From NCBI GenBank assembly GCA_014801075.1, contig JAAVEW010000004.1, positions 63,600 to 127,599 of the forward strand: a stretch of 64,000 bases of DNA, given 5' to 3'. Every line of letters begins with the position of its first letter. Position 1 is the first letter of the stretch. Positions 26,292 to 34,152 of the stretch are shown piece by piece. Origin of the DNA: Barnesiella sp. (lineage in GTDB: Bacteria > Bacteroidota > Bacteroidia > Bacteroidales > Muribaculaceae). A model generated the notes under the pieces. It saw only the letters and a program-made list of their open reading frames with translations. It ran no database searches and had not been told where the DNA came from. The translations under genes and the position numbers were made by a program.

Positions 26292-28589
26292 ATGCAACTG
26301 AAATATAGACGCAATTTGGTTCTTGCAACTCTGATGGCATGCGGTGCGTATGCCTCGGCAGCAGGAGCAGCACCGGCCGAGCCTGTCGATTATGTCAGCA
26401 CTCTCGTCGGCACCCAATCAAAGCATTCACTCTCCACAGGCAACACTTACCCCGCCATAGCCATGCCCTGGGGCATGAACTTCTGGACTCCCCAGACCGG
26501 CGCCATGGGCGACGGATGGGCCTACACCTACGACGCCGACAAGATACGCGGCTTCAAGCAGACTCACCAACCGAGTCCCTGGATTAACGACTACGGCCAG
26601 TTTGCAATCATGCCGGTGGTTGGCGCCCCGGTATTCAACGAGGACGAGCGCGCGAGCTGGTTCTCCCACAAGGCAGAAATCGCCACCCCCTATTACTACC
26701 GCACTTACCTTGCCGACTACGACGTGGTGACCGAAATCACCCCCACCGACCGTGCGGCGATACTCCGCTTCACCTTCCCCGAAAGCGATAAATCCTACAT
26801 CGTTGTCGACGCCTTCGACAACGGTTCTTCGGTGACCGTCATTCCCGAAGAGAATAAAATCATCGGCTATACCACCAAGAACAACGGCGGCGTGCCCGAC
26901 AACTTCCGCAACTATTTCGTAATCCAATTTGACCGACCATTCACCTACACCGCATCGGTGACCGACGGCAACATCGACACTGCCTCGCTCTCGTCGACCG
27001 CCAATCACTCCGGCGCTATCGTAGGATTCAATACAGCCCGCGGCGAGCAAGTCAACGCCCGCGTGGCATCATCATTCATCAGCCCCGAGCAGGCACAGCT
27101 CAACCTGCGCGAACTCGGCGCCGACGACTTCGACACCGTGAAGCAGAAAGGACGTGACCGCTGGAATGAGACCCTCGGCCGCATCGAAATCGACAGCAAC
27201 GACCTTGACCGTCTGCGCACCTTCTACTCCTGCCTCTACCGCTCGGTGCTCTTCCCCCGCTCGTTCTACGAGATTGACGCCAACGGCAATGTAGTGCATT
27301 ACAGCCCCTACAACGGCGAAGTGCTCCCCGGCTACATGTTTACCGACACCGGTTTCTGGGACACATTCCGTTCGCTCTTCCCCTTCCTCAACCTCGTGTA
27401 CCCCTCGATGAACGAGAAAATGCAGGAAGGTCTCGCCAACGCCTACAAGGAGAGCGGTTTCCTCCCCGAGTGGGCCAGCCCCGGCCACCGCGGCTGCATG
27501 GTGGGCAACAACTCGGCATCGGTAGTGGCTGACGCCTACCTCAAAGGCGTTGACTGCGGCGACATCGACACCCTCTGGGAAGCTGTCGTGAACGGTACCA
27601 CCAAGGTTCACCCCCATGTGCCCTCCACCGGTCGCCTCGGCCACGAATACTACAACACTCTCGGCTACGTGCCCTACGATGTCAACATCAACGAGAACGT
27701 GGCCCGCACTCTCGAATATGCCTACGACGACTGGTGCATCTACGAGCTCGGCAAGAAGCTCGGCAAGAGCGAGCAGGAGCTCGAACCCTTTGCACGTCGC
27801 GCCATGAACTACCGCAACGTCTTTGACCCCTCCCACAATCTCATGCGCGGCAAGAACAAGGACGGTCAGTTCCAGTCACCCTTCAACCCCCTGAAGTGGG
27901 GCGATGCCTTCACCGAGGGCAACTCATGGCACTACACCTGGTCAGTGTTCCACGACCCGCAGGGCCTCATCGACCTCATGGGCGGCAAGGCTCAGTTCAA
28001 CCAGATGCTTGACTCGGTGTTCATCCTCCCGCCCGTGTTCGACGACAGCTACTATGGCTCCGTAATCCACGAAATCCGCGAAATGCAGATTATGAACATG
28101 GGCAACTACGCCCACGGCAACCAGCCCATACAGCACATGATTTACCTCTACAACTACTCAGGCGAGCCCTGGAAGGCTCAGTATTGGGTGCGTGAGGTGA
28201 TGGACCGCATGTACAATCCCAACCCCGACGGTTATTGCGGCGACGAGGACAACGGTCAGACTTCGGCATGGTACGTATTCTCGGCCCTCGGTTTCTATCC
28301 CGTGTGCCCCGGCAGCAACGAGTATGTTCTCGGCGCGCCGCTCTTCGAGAACGCCACCATCAATCTTGAAAATGGCAAGAAGGTGAAAATCAAAGCCGCC
28401 GGCAACAGCGACGCAAACCGCTATATCGACCGCATGACCCTCAACGGCAAGAAGTGGGATGCCAACTATCTCAACCATGCCGACCTCATGAAGGGCGCTG
28501 TAATCGACGTGAAGATGACCGACAAGCCCAACCGTTCGCGCGGCGTGGCTGCATCGGCCGCTCCCTACTCGTTCAGCACCGCCAAGTAA
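26292..28589 (+). CDS. GH92 family alpha-mannosidase
   Basis: A calcium-dependent, inverting exo-alpha-mannosidase, 765 residues from the chosen start. The start at 26292 gives a normal signal peptide (MQLKYRRNLVLATLMACGAYASAAGA). Earlier in-frame ATGs lie in or just after a terminator. The family pattern is complete: VDYVSTLVGT and GNTYPAIAMPWGMNFWTPQTG at the N-terminus, DTGFWDTFRSLFPF mid-protein, E542 in FTEGNSWHYTW as the likely acid, D651/D653 in CGDEDNGQTSAWY at the base positions. The spacing E542-D651-D653 equals that of E533-D642-D644 in the characterised BT3990. No lipobox or Por tail, so probably periplasmic. It precedes GH125 by 85 nt. Confidence 0.95.
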   Translation: MQLKYRRNLVLATLMACGAYASAAGAAPAEPVDYVSTLVGTQSKHSLSTGNTYPAIAMPWGMNFWTPQTGAMGDGWAYTYDADKIRGFKQTHQPSPWINDYGQFAIMPVVGAPVFNEDERASWFSHKAEIATPYYYRTYLADYDVVTEITPTDRAAILRFTFPESDKSYIVVDAFDNGSSVTVIPEENKIIGYTTKNNGGVPDNFRNYFVIQFDRPFTYTASVTDGNIDTASLSSTANHSGAIVGFNTARGEQVNARVASSFISPEQAQLNLRELGADDFDTVKQKGRDRWNETLGRIEIDSNDLDRLRTFYSCLYRSVLFPRSFYEIDANGNVVHYSPYNGEVLPGYMFTDTGFWDTFRSLFPFLNLVYPSMNEKMQEGLANAYKESGFLPEWASPGHRGCMVGNNSASVVADAYLKGVDCGDIDTLWEAVVNGTTKVHPHVPSTGRLGHEYYNTLGYVPYDVNINENVARTLEYAYDDWCIYELGKKLGKSEQELEPFARRAMNYRNVFDPSHNLMRGKNKDGQFQSPFNPLKWGDAFTEGNSWHYTWSVFHDPQGLIDLMGGKAQFNQMLDSVFILPPVFDDSYYGSVIHEIREMQIMNMGNYAHGNQPIQHMIYLYNYSGEPWKAQYWVREVMDRMYNPNPDGYCGDEDNGQTSAWYVFSALGFYPVCPGSNEYVLGAPLFENATINLENGKKVKIKAAGNSDANRYIDRMTLNGKKWDANYLNHADLMKGAVIDVKMTDKPNRSRGVAASAAPYSFSTAK

Positions 28590-28595
28590 TCACCC

Positions 28596-28625
28596 CCCGG
28601 CGGGATGATACCTCCTCCCGCCGGG
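28596..28625 (+). other. GC-rich hairpin between GH92 and GH125 genes
   Basis: A 10-bp perfect stem (CCCGGCGGGA with its complement, arms 28596-28605 and 28616-28625) starts 7 nt after the GH92 stop and has no following T run. It more likely stabilises or punctuates the message than terminates it. Confidence 0.5.
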
Positions 28626-28674
28626 ATAATACACTGAGTGAATCGACCCTAATCATCATATTAATAACCAATTT

Positions 28675-30111
28675 ATGAAAAAGTTTCCCATCGCAGTAGC
28701 TCTGTTGCTCTCGCTCGGTTTCGTCGACATGTCGGCCGCCGAGGTGTGCGCCTCCGACAATACTGCCCTCTACAGCACTACCAACCGCCCCGACGCTACC
28801 CAGCGGTTGTTCAAGTCAAAAGCCGTGGAAAAGAGTATCGCCAACATAAAGTCGCAGCTTACCAACCCCAAGCTGGCCTGGATGTTTGAGAACTGCTATC
28901 CCAACACACTCGACACCACCGTGCATTACCGCGTGGGAGAGGACGGCAAGAACGACACCTTCGTCTACACCGGCGATATCCACGCCATGTGGCTGCGTGA
29001 CTCCGGAGCGCAGGTGTGGCCCTACGTGCAGCTTGCCAACGATGACGCCGAGCTTAAAGCGCTGCTCGAAGGTGTGATACGCCGTCAGTTCAAGTGCATC
29101 ATCCTCGACCCCTACGCCAACGCTTTCAACGACGGCCCTACGGGCGGTCACTGGATGTCTGACCTCACCGACATGATACCCGAAGTGCATGAGCGCAAGT
29201 GGGAAATCGACTCGCTCTGCTATCCCATACGCCTCGCCTACGAGTATTGGAAAGTGACCGGCGACGCTTCAATATTTGACGAGGAGTGGCTGCAGGCCAT
29301 CGCCAACGTGCTCGCCACATTCCGTGAGCAGCAGCGTCGCGACGGCGTGGGCAGCTACCACTTCCAGCGCGTCACCGAGCGTGCCCTCGACACGCTCAAC
29401 AACAACGGTCTCGGCGCTCCCGTGAAGCCCTGCGGACTGATTGTGTCATGCTTCCGTCCCTCCGACGATGCCACCACACTGCAGTATCTCGTACCCTCCA
29501 ACTTCTTCGCTGTATCTTCGCTGCGCAAGGCTGCCGAGATACTTGAGACTGTCAATAAGGACACCGCCAAGGCTGCCGAGTGCAAGGCGCTCGCCGACGA
29601 GGTGGAGGCCGCCCTCAAGCAATATGCCACCTACAACCACCCCGAGTTCGGCGAAATCTACGCCTTCGAGGTTGACGGTTTCGGCAACCACATGCTCATG
29701 GACGATGCCAACGCCCCCAGCCTCTTGTCGTTGCCCTATCTGAGCGACGTCGATGTCAATGACCCCGTGTATCAGAATACCCGCCGCTTCGTGTGGAGCG
29801 AAAGCAATCCCTACTTCTTCAAGGGTAGCGCGGGCGAAGGTATCGGCGGTCCCCACATCGGCTACGACATGGTGTGGCCCATGAGTATCATGATGAAAGC
29901 CTTCACCAGCACCGACGACGCCGAAATAGCCGACTGCCTGCGCATGCTCCTTGCTACCGACGCCGGCACCGGGTTTATCCACGAGTCATTCAACAAGAAT
30001 GATGCCGCTGACTTCACCCGTCCCTGGTTCGCATGGCAGAACACTCTCTTCGGCGAGCTCATCGTGAAGCTCTACAACGAGGGTAAGCTCGACTTGCTCA
30101 ACTCTATCTGA
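28675..30111 (+). CDS. GH125 family exo-alpha-1,6-mannosidase
   Basis: A 478-residue (alpha/alpha)6-barrel enzyme releasing mannose from non-reducing alpha-1,6-linked ends. The signal peptide (MKKFPIAVALLLSLGFVDMSA) indicates periplasmic location. GH125 motifs are all visible: HAMWLRDSGAQVWPY, ERKWEIDSLCYPIRLAY, CFRPSDDATTLQYLVPSNFF, GIGGPHIGYDMVWPMSIMM, GFIHESFNKNDAADFTRPWFAWQN. The Asp of WEIDSL and the Glu of HESF fit the acid and base positions recalled from Clostridium perfringens GH125. Length is normal for the family. With GH92 (other alpha-mannosyl links) and GH76 (endo), it completes a small alpha-mannan degradation set. Confidence 0.94.
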   Translation: MKKFPIAVALLLSLGFVDMSAAEVCASDNTALYSTTNRPDATQRLFKSKAVEKSIANIKSQLTNPKLAWMFENCYPNTLDTTVHYRVGEDGKNDTFVYTGDIHAMWLRDSGAQVWPYVQLANDDAELKALLEGVIRRQFKCIILDPYANAFNDGPTGGHWMSDLTDMIPEVHERKWEIDSLCYPIRLAYEYWKVTGDASIFDEEWLQAIANVLATFREQQRRDGVGSYHFQRVTERALDTLNNNGLGAPVKPCGLIVSCFRPSDDATTLQYLVPSNFFAVSSLRKAAEILETVNKDTAKAAECKALADEVEAALKQYATYNHPEFGEIYAFEVDGFGNHMLMDDANAPSLLSLPYLSDVDVNDPVYQNTRRFVWSESNPYFFKGSAGEGIGGPHIGYDMVWPMSIMMKAFTSTDDAEIADCLRMLLATDAGTGFIHESFNKNDAADFTRPWFAWQNTLFGELIVKLYNEGKLDLLNSI

Positions 30112-30185
30112 TAAAGCAGTACAACTTCATCTGATAAAGTAACCTTACCGATTAATAAATACGGGTAATTAGTGCAAATCAAAGA

Positions 30186-30286
30186 TGTAGGACAGAGCCT
30201 CGGCTCAATAGGTTGATAATACATTAGTTATCAAGCGATTCCACATACTCGGCCCATATCGGCCGAGGCCCTGCCTACACTTTTTT
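30186..30286 (+). terminator. Large hairpin with T run after GH125
   Basis: Arms 30186-30204 and 30262-30279 pair over about 18 bp with one bulge and one mismatch (TGTAGG...GCCTCGGC). The inner 57 nt contain a second small stem (TTGATAA/TTATCAA). TTTTTT follows at 30281-30286. It lies in the 230-nt gap before the next gene and looks like an intrinsic terminator; the structured loop would also allow a regulatory leader. Confidence 0.65.
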
Positions 30287-30341
30287 AATTGCAGTTGATA
30301 AATCACTATAATGCTAATACAAAGTTAATTACCATAATTCT

Positions 30342-31652
30342 ATGCCCATGAAAAAACTTTTACTCGGACTCATTGCGTGTGCATTCATTCCCGCCGTCGC
30401 CCACTGCGTGGAGGCGGAACTCAAATACTCCTTCAATGCCCGCAATGTAATCCTCCCGTCATCGCAGTACACGGCATCGCGACCCTATCAGGCACTGGTT
30501 TGGGTGTACAACGGCGGCGCTTACACCGATGCTGACTATAACCGCATTCTCGCCACTCCCTCGGCCGACAGCGAGGGTAACGAATGGTATCTTCCCGACT
30601 ACAATCCTGGAGAGGTGGCCTCAGGTTCATGGTCAATGCAAACCGCTCCTTTCAGTTCCGATGAGTATTACCTCGGCAAGCCATCCTACCGCTGGATTCA
30701 GCCCGAGATGAAAGGCGAAATCTACATGCGCCGCACGTTTACGCTTACCCCGGAAGATATTCCCGCAGGCTATGGCGTGTATCTCGCATCGGGCCATGAC
30801 GATGCTCCCTCGGAATGGTATATCAACGGCGTGCTCGTTCACACCGTTTCCGACGCCTGGGACAACGAAGAGGTTGTGCTCCTCTCCGACGAGCAGCGTG
30901 ACCTCATAAAGACTGACGGCTCGGAAAACCTTCTCGCCGTACACGTTCACCAGAACTGGGGCGGCGCTTTTGCCGACTGCGGTCTCTATCTCGCCGACAT
31001 GTCAATGACGTCGACCTATCTCAACACGGTGTCCGACGGCCCCTGGCCCTGCTCTTACTATATGCTTAACTACAATTCCGACCTCACCGTTGCCGAGAGC
31101 GCAAAATGGTATGCCGTGGAGGAGAACGAGAGCGACTGGATGAAAGGCGAAGGTCCGTTCAGTAACGATAATAATATGTTCCTTACCACCGAGTGGGCCA
31201 GTCAGGTGCGCCCCATACTGATACGCCGCCACTTCACACTCACTGATGCCGATATTGCCGAAATAAGCAATTCGGTGCTGACATTCTCATGCAGCTACGA
31301 CGAGGACCCCGTGGCCTATCTCAACGGCACCCGCATATGGAATGCTTCGGGATGGAACGACAATAACTACGCCCGTGTGGCACTCTCTCCCCGACAGACT
31401 GCATTGCTCGTCAAGGGCGACAATGTTCTTGCCATATCGGTCAAGCAGGGTGGGGGAGGCGGCCATATTGACTATGGCCTGTCAATTGAGACACCCTATA
31501 CCCCCGAAGCCGGCATAGGCAGCGTCACAAACGATGCCCCTGAAACCGACGGCCGTATCTACAACCTCCACGGCCGGTACCTCGGCACTGACGTTGACCG
31601 TCTGCCCGCCGGACTCTATATCCGTGATGGTAAGAAATTTATAATCCGTTAA
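30342..31652 (+). CDS. Secreted protein of two lectin-like beta-sandwich domains with Por-like tail
   Basis: A 436-residue non-enzymatic-looking protein. Signal peptide in the first 20-22 residues; the second ATG at 30348 (MKKLLLGL) is an equally good start. Two copies of one jelly-roll-like domain follow: about 90-220 (IYMRRTFTLTPEDIP, SGHDDAPSEWYINGVLV, ENLLAVHVHQNWGGAFADCGLYL) and about 240-390 (ILIRRHFTLTDADI, YDEDPVAYLNGTRIW, DNVLAISVKQGGGGGHIDYGLSI). The same domain is inserted in both GtaA-like proteins and lies behind GH2 in the 1414-residue enzyme, where it also carries the HDD and YLNG/YING signatures. The tail (IYNLHGRYLG...GLYIRDGKKFIIR) is Por-like. Carbohydrate binding is inference from this recurrence; no catalytic residues are evident. 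Confidence 0.7.
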   Translation: MPMKKLLLGLIACAFIPAVAHCVEAELKYSFNARNVILPSSQYTASRPYQALVWVYNGGAYTDADYNRILATPSADSEGNEWYLPDYNPGEVASGSWSMQTAPFSSDEYYLGKPSYRWIQPEMKGEIYMRRTFTLTPEDIPAGYGVYLASGHDDAPSEWYINGVLVHTVSDAWDNEEVVLLSDEQRDLIKTDGSENLLAVHVHQNWGGAFADCGLYLADMSMTSTYLNTVSDGPWPCSYYMLNYNSDLTVAESAKWYAVEENESDWMKGEGPFSNDNNMFLTTEWASQVRPILIRRHFTLTDADIAEISNSVLTFSCSYDEDPVAYLNGTRIWNASGWNDNNYARVALSPRQTALLVKGDNVLAISVKQGGGGGHIDYGLSIETPYTPEAGIGSVTNDAPETDGRIYNLHGRYLGTDVDRLPAGLYIRDGKKFIIR

Positions 31653-31682
31653 TCTTTATATCTTTGAAAACTAAGTAACGAT

Positions 31683-33728
31683 ATGAATAATATATTCCGT
31701 AAAGCGATAGCAGCCGCTCTTATTGCCACCGGAGCTGCTTTCTCAGCCGGGGCGCAGACCACAGCTACTGTAGTGGACCGTCCGCAGGCAGGCAATTCGT
31801 CCAATTATACTTCATTCCGCGCTCCCCTCGTGCAGGCTCCCCTGCTCAAACTGCCCGTCGGCGCCGTGCAGCCCAAAGGCTGGTTGCGCGAGTATCTGGT
31901 GCGCCAGAAGGATGGCTTGAACGGACAGCTCGGCACCGTCAGCGCATGGCTCGACAAGAACAACAACCAGTGGCTCTCCGACGCCGGTGACCACGGCTGG
32001 GAGGAAGTGCCTTACTGGCTCCGCGGCTACTGCTCGCTCGCCTATATTCTTGACGACGATGATATGAAGAAAGAGGCGCAGGTGTGGTTTGACTCCGTGC
32101 TCGCCAACCTCAAGAGCGACGGTTTCCTCGGTCCGCACAACTACGAGAACGGCAACCCCGAACTCTGGGCGCAGATGGTAATGCTCTGGGCGCTCCAGAC
32201 TTACTACGAGTATTCGGGCGACGAACGCGTAATCCCCGCCATGACCAACTACTTCAAGTGGGAGATGAACGTGCCCGACAGCCGGTTCCTCAAAGGTCTC
32301 TGGCAGGAGAAGCGCGGCGGCGACAACCTATGGAGCGTGCTCTGGCTTTACAACCGCACCGGCGACGAGTCCATCCTTCCCCTCATTGACAAGCTGCATG
32401 CCAACACTTCCAACTGGACTATGGACAACGACCTGCCCAACTGGCACGGCGTTAACGTGGCCCAGGGTTTCCGCGAACCTGCTACATATTATATGTATAA
32501 CGGCGAGCCCGCCATGCTTCAGGCTACTTACAATGACTTCAACGAAATGCGCAAGCGCTACGGTCAGATGCCCGGCGGCATGTATGCTGCCGACGAGAAT
32601 GCCCGTGCCGGTTACTTCGACCCCCGCAACGGTGCCGAGACCTGCGCTATCGTGGAGCAGATGGCAAGCGACGAGATACTTATGGGTATCACCGGCGACC
32701 CCTTCTGGGCCGACCATTGTGAGAACGTGGCTCTCAACTCGTTCACTGCCTCTATGGCTCCCGACATGAAGTCGCTCCGCTACATCACTTCGGCCAACAT
32801 GGCTATAAGCGATGAGAAGCTTCACGGACCCAGCATCGACAACAACCTGCGTGGCATGCTCTCCATGAGCCCCTTCAGCAGCCGTTGCTGTCAGCACAAC
32901 CACGGTATGGGATGGCCCTACTATGCCGAACATCTGGTAATGGCCACCACTGACGGCGGGCTCGCCACCATGCTCTATGCCGCCAACGAGACTACCGCCA
33001 AAGTTGCCGACGGCAAGGAGGTGACTCTCACCGAAACCACCAACTATCCCTTCGACGAAACCGTATCGCTTACCGTCGGCACTGACGCTGACGTGGCATT
33101 CCCCCTCTATCTGCGTGTGCCCGCATGGGCCGAGGGCGCTACGCTCTCAGTCAACGGCGCTCCCGTTGAGGTGGCAGCTGCCGCCGGCAAGTATGTGCGA
33201 GTTGACCGCACCTGGAGCAACGGCGACGTTGTTGAACTCACCCTCCCCATGGACATCACTTATCAGAACTGGTTGCAGAACAAGAACAGCGTGAGCGTGA
33301 ACTACGGCCCGCTGACTCTCTCGCTCAAGGTTGACGAAATCTGGGATGCTCACGACAGCCGCGACCCCGCTTTCGTGCAGGATGACTCTCACTGGCAGGA
33401 TGGCGTTGACGCTTCATTGTGGCCCTGCTACGTGCTTCGTCCCGGTTCTGACTGGAACTATGCCCTCGATGCCGACAGCAAGATTACCGTTGAACGCAAG
33501 GTATGGCCTGCCGACAACTTCCCCTTCACTGCCGAGAATGTGCCCTTGCAGTTCAAGGCTACAGGCGTCAAGGTGCCCTCATGGGGCTACGATGAGACCG
33601 GCATGACCGACCTCCTCCCCACCAAGTATGCTCCCCGCGATGCGTCCTCTACTCCCATCACCCTCATCCCGATGGGTGCGGCACGTCTGCGCATAGCAGC
33701 CTTCCCTCAGGCCACTCCCGCCGAGTAA
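31683..33728 (+). CDS. GH127-type beta-L-arabinofuranosidase-like enzyme (DUF1680)
   Basis: A 681-residue secreted enzyme of the GH127/DUF1680 group. The signal peptide ends near AGAQT (about 25). The (alpha/alpha)6 barrel spans about 45-430, followed by beta-sandwich domains. The zinc-thiolate active site is recognisable: E319 and C321 in GAETCAIVEQM and C402-C403 in SRCCQHNHGMGWPYY, matching Glu338, Cys340, Cys417 (nucleophile) and Cys418 of HypBA1. Upstream motifs KLPVGAVQPKGWLREYL and DGHGWEEVPYWLRGY-like text (GDHGWEEVPYWLRGYCSLAY) are typical. It follows the two-domain binding protein by 30 nt. GH127 acts on beta-L-arabinofuranose; related families within this fold have other pentose substrates, so the exact substrate is open. 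Confidence 0.88.
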   Translation: MNNIFRKAIAAALIATGAAFSAGAQTTATVVDRPQAGNSSNYTSFRAPLVQAPLLKLPVGAVQPKGWLREYLVRQKDGLNGQLGTVSAWLDKNNNQWLSDAGDHGWEEVPYWLRGYCSLAYILDDDDMKKEAQVWFDSVLANLKSDGFLGPHNYENGNPELWAQMVMLWALQTYYEYSGDERVIPAMTNYFKWEMNVPDSRFLKGLWQEKRGGDNLWSVLWLYNRTGDESILPLIDKLHANTSNWTMDNDLPNWHGVNVAQGFREPATYYMYNGEPAMLQATYNDFNEMRKRYGQMPGGMYAADENARAGYFDPRNGAETCAIVEQMASDEILMGITGDPFWADHCENVALNSFTASMAPDMKSLRYITSANMAISDEKLHGPSIDNNLRGMLSMSPFSSRCCQHNHGMGWPYYAEHLVMATTDGGLATMLYAANETTAKVADGKEVTLTETTNYPFDETVSLTVGTDADVAFPLYLRVPAWAEGATLSVNGAPVEVAAAAGKYVRVDRTWSNGDVVELTLPMDITYQNWLQNKNSVSVNYGPLTLSLKVDEIWDAHDSRDPAFVQDDSHWQDGVDASLWPCYVLRPGSDWNYALDADSKITVERKVWPADNFPFTAENVPLQFKATGVKVPSWGYDETGMTDLLPTKYAPRDASSTPITLIPMGAARLRIAAFPQATPAE

Positions 33729-33980
33729 AGCCTGCGGCGCAATGCACAATGCGCAATTCATAATTCATAATTTGGAATTTTAAATTTAAAATTCGCAAAG
33801 CAATATTCGTAATGTAATTTGTATAAAGCATAATTAAAGCCTCTCAAACAGAGGCGTCACATATTATCCCCTATAAAAGCAGGGGCTTGTTTACGGCATA
33901 TTTTTTTTCTGGTTAGCAGATGGTTAGGTTTGTTGCGTGCCGTCAACAAGTCCCTGCGTTATATATATACGAGCAGTGTT

Positions 33981-34030
33981 GCAAAACCCCGTCAAGCAGT
34001 AGGCAAAACCCCGGATTGTAGTTAACTACA
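33981..34030 (+). promoter_or_regulatory. Candidate operator: direct repeats plus palindrome
   Basis: GCAAAACCCCG occurs at 33981-33991 and 34003-34013, 22 nt apart. It is followed by the perfect palindrome TGTAGTTAACTACA at 34017-34030. The palindrome ends exactly 30 nt before the -7 element at 34061. The sequences differ from the TTGAACA operator, so another regulator is likely. Confidence 0.5.
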
Positions 34031-34060
34031 GACTTTAGTCCGTGGATGGTACTTTTTTAG

Positions 34061-34068
34061 TATATTTG
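34061..34068 (+). promoter_or_regulatory. -7 element of the GLUG protein gene
   Basis: TATATTTG matches TAnnTTTG perfectly, about 85 nt before the start codon at 34153. Confidence 0.6.
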
Positions 34069-34152
34069 CACGTTGAATATCAATTATTAACCAATAAGGG
34101 TTGAAAGTTTAAACAATCACTCAATATTAATTTCACCAATTTTTTTAAGCGA

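Larger units (their letters stand above)
33729..34152. other. 424-nt regulatory intergenic region ahead of the GLUG protein
   Basis: No gene. From left to right: AATTCATAATTCATAATT-type A/T repeats (33750-33775) like those at 47.4 kb, small stems (GCCTCT/AGAGGC), a possible long stem GCAGGG...CCCTGC, two direct repeats GCAAAACCCCG, a 14-bp palindrome and a -7 element. The length and content suggest an independently controlled promoter for the following gene. Confidence 0.6.

Noticed and set aside
31659-31666. TATCTTTG as a promoter for GH127
   Set aside because: It matches the -7 consensus, but the expected transcript start would leave only about 10 nt before the start codon, and the gene is 30 nt behind its neighbour, so co-transcription is simpler.
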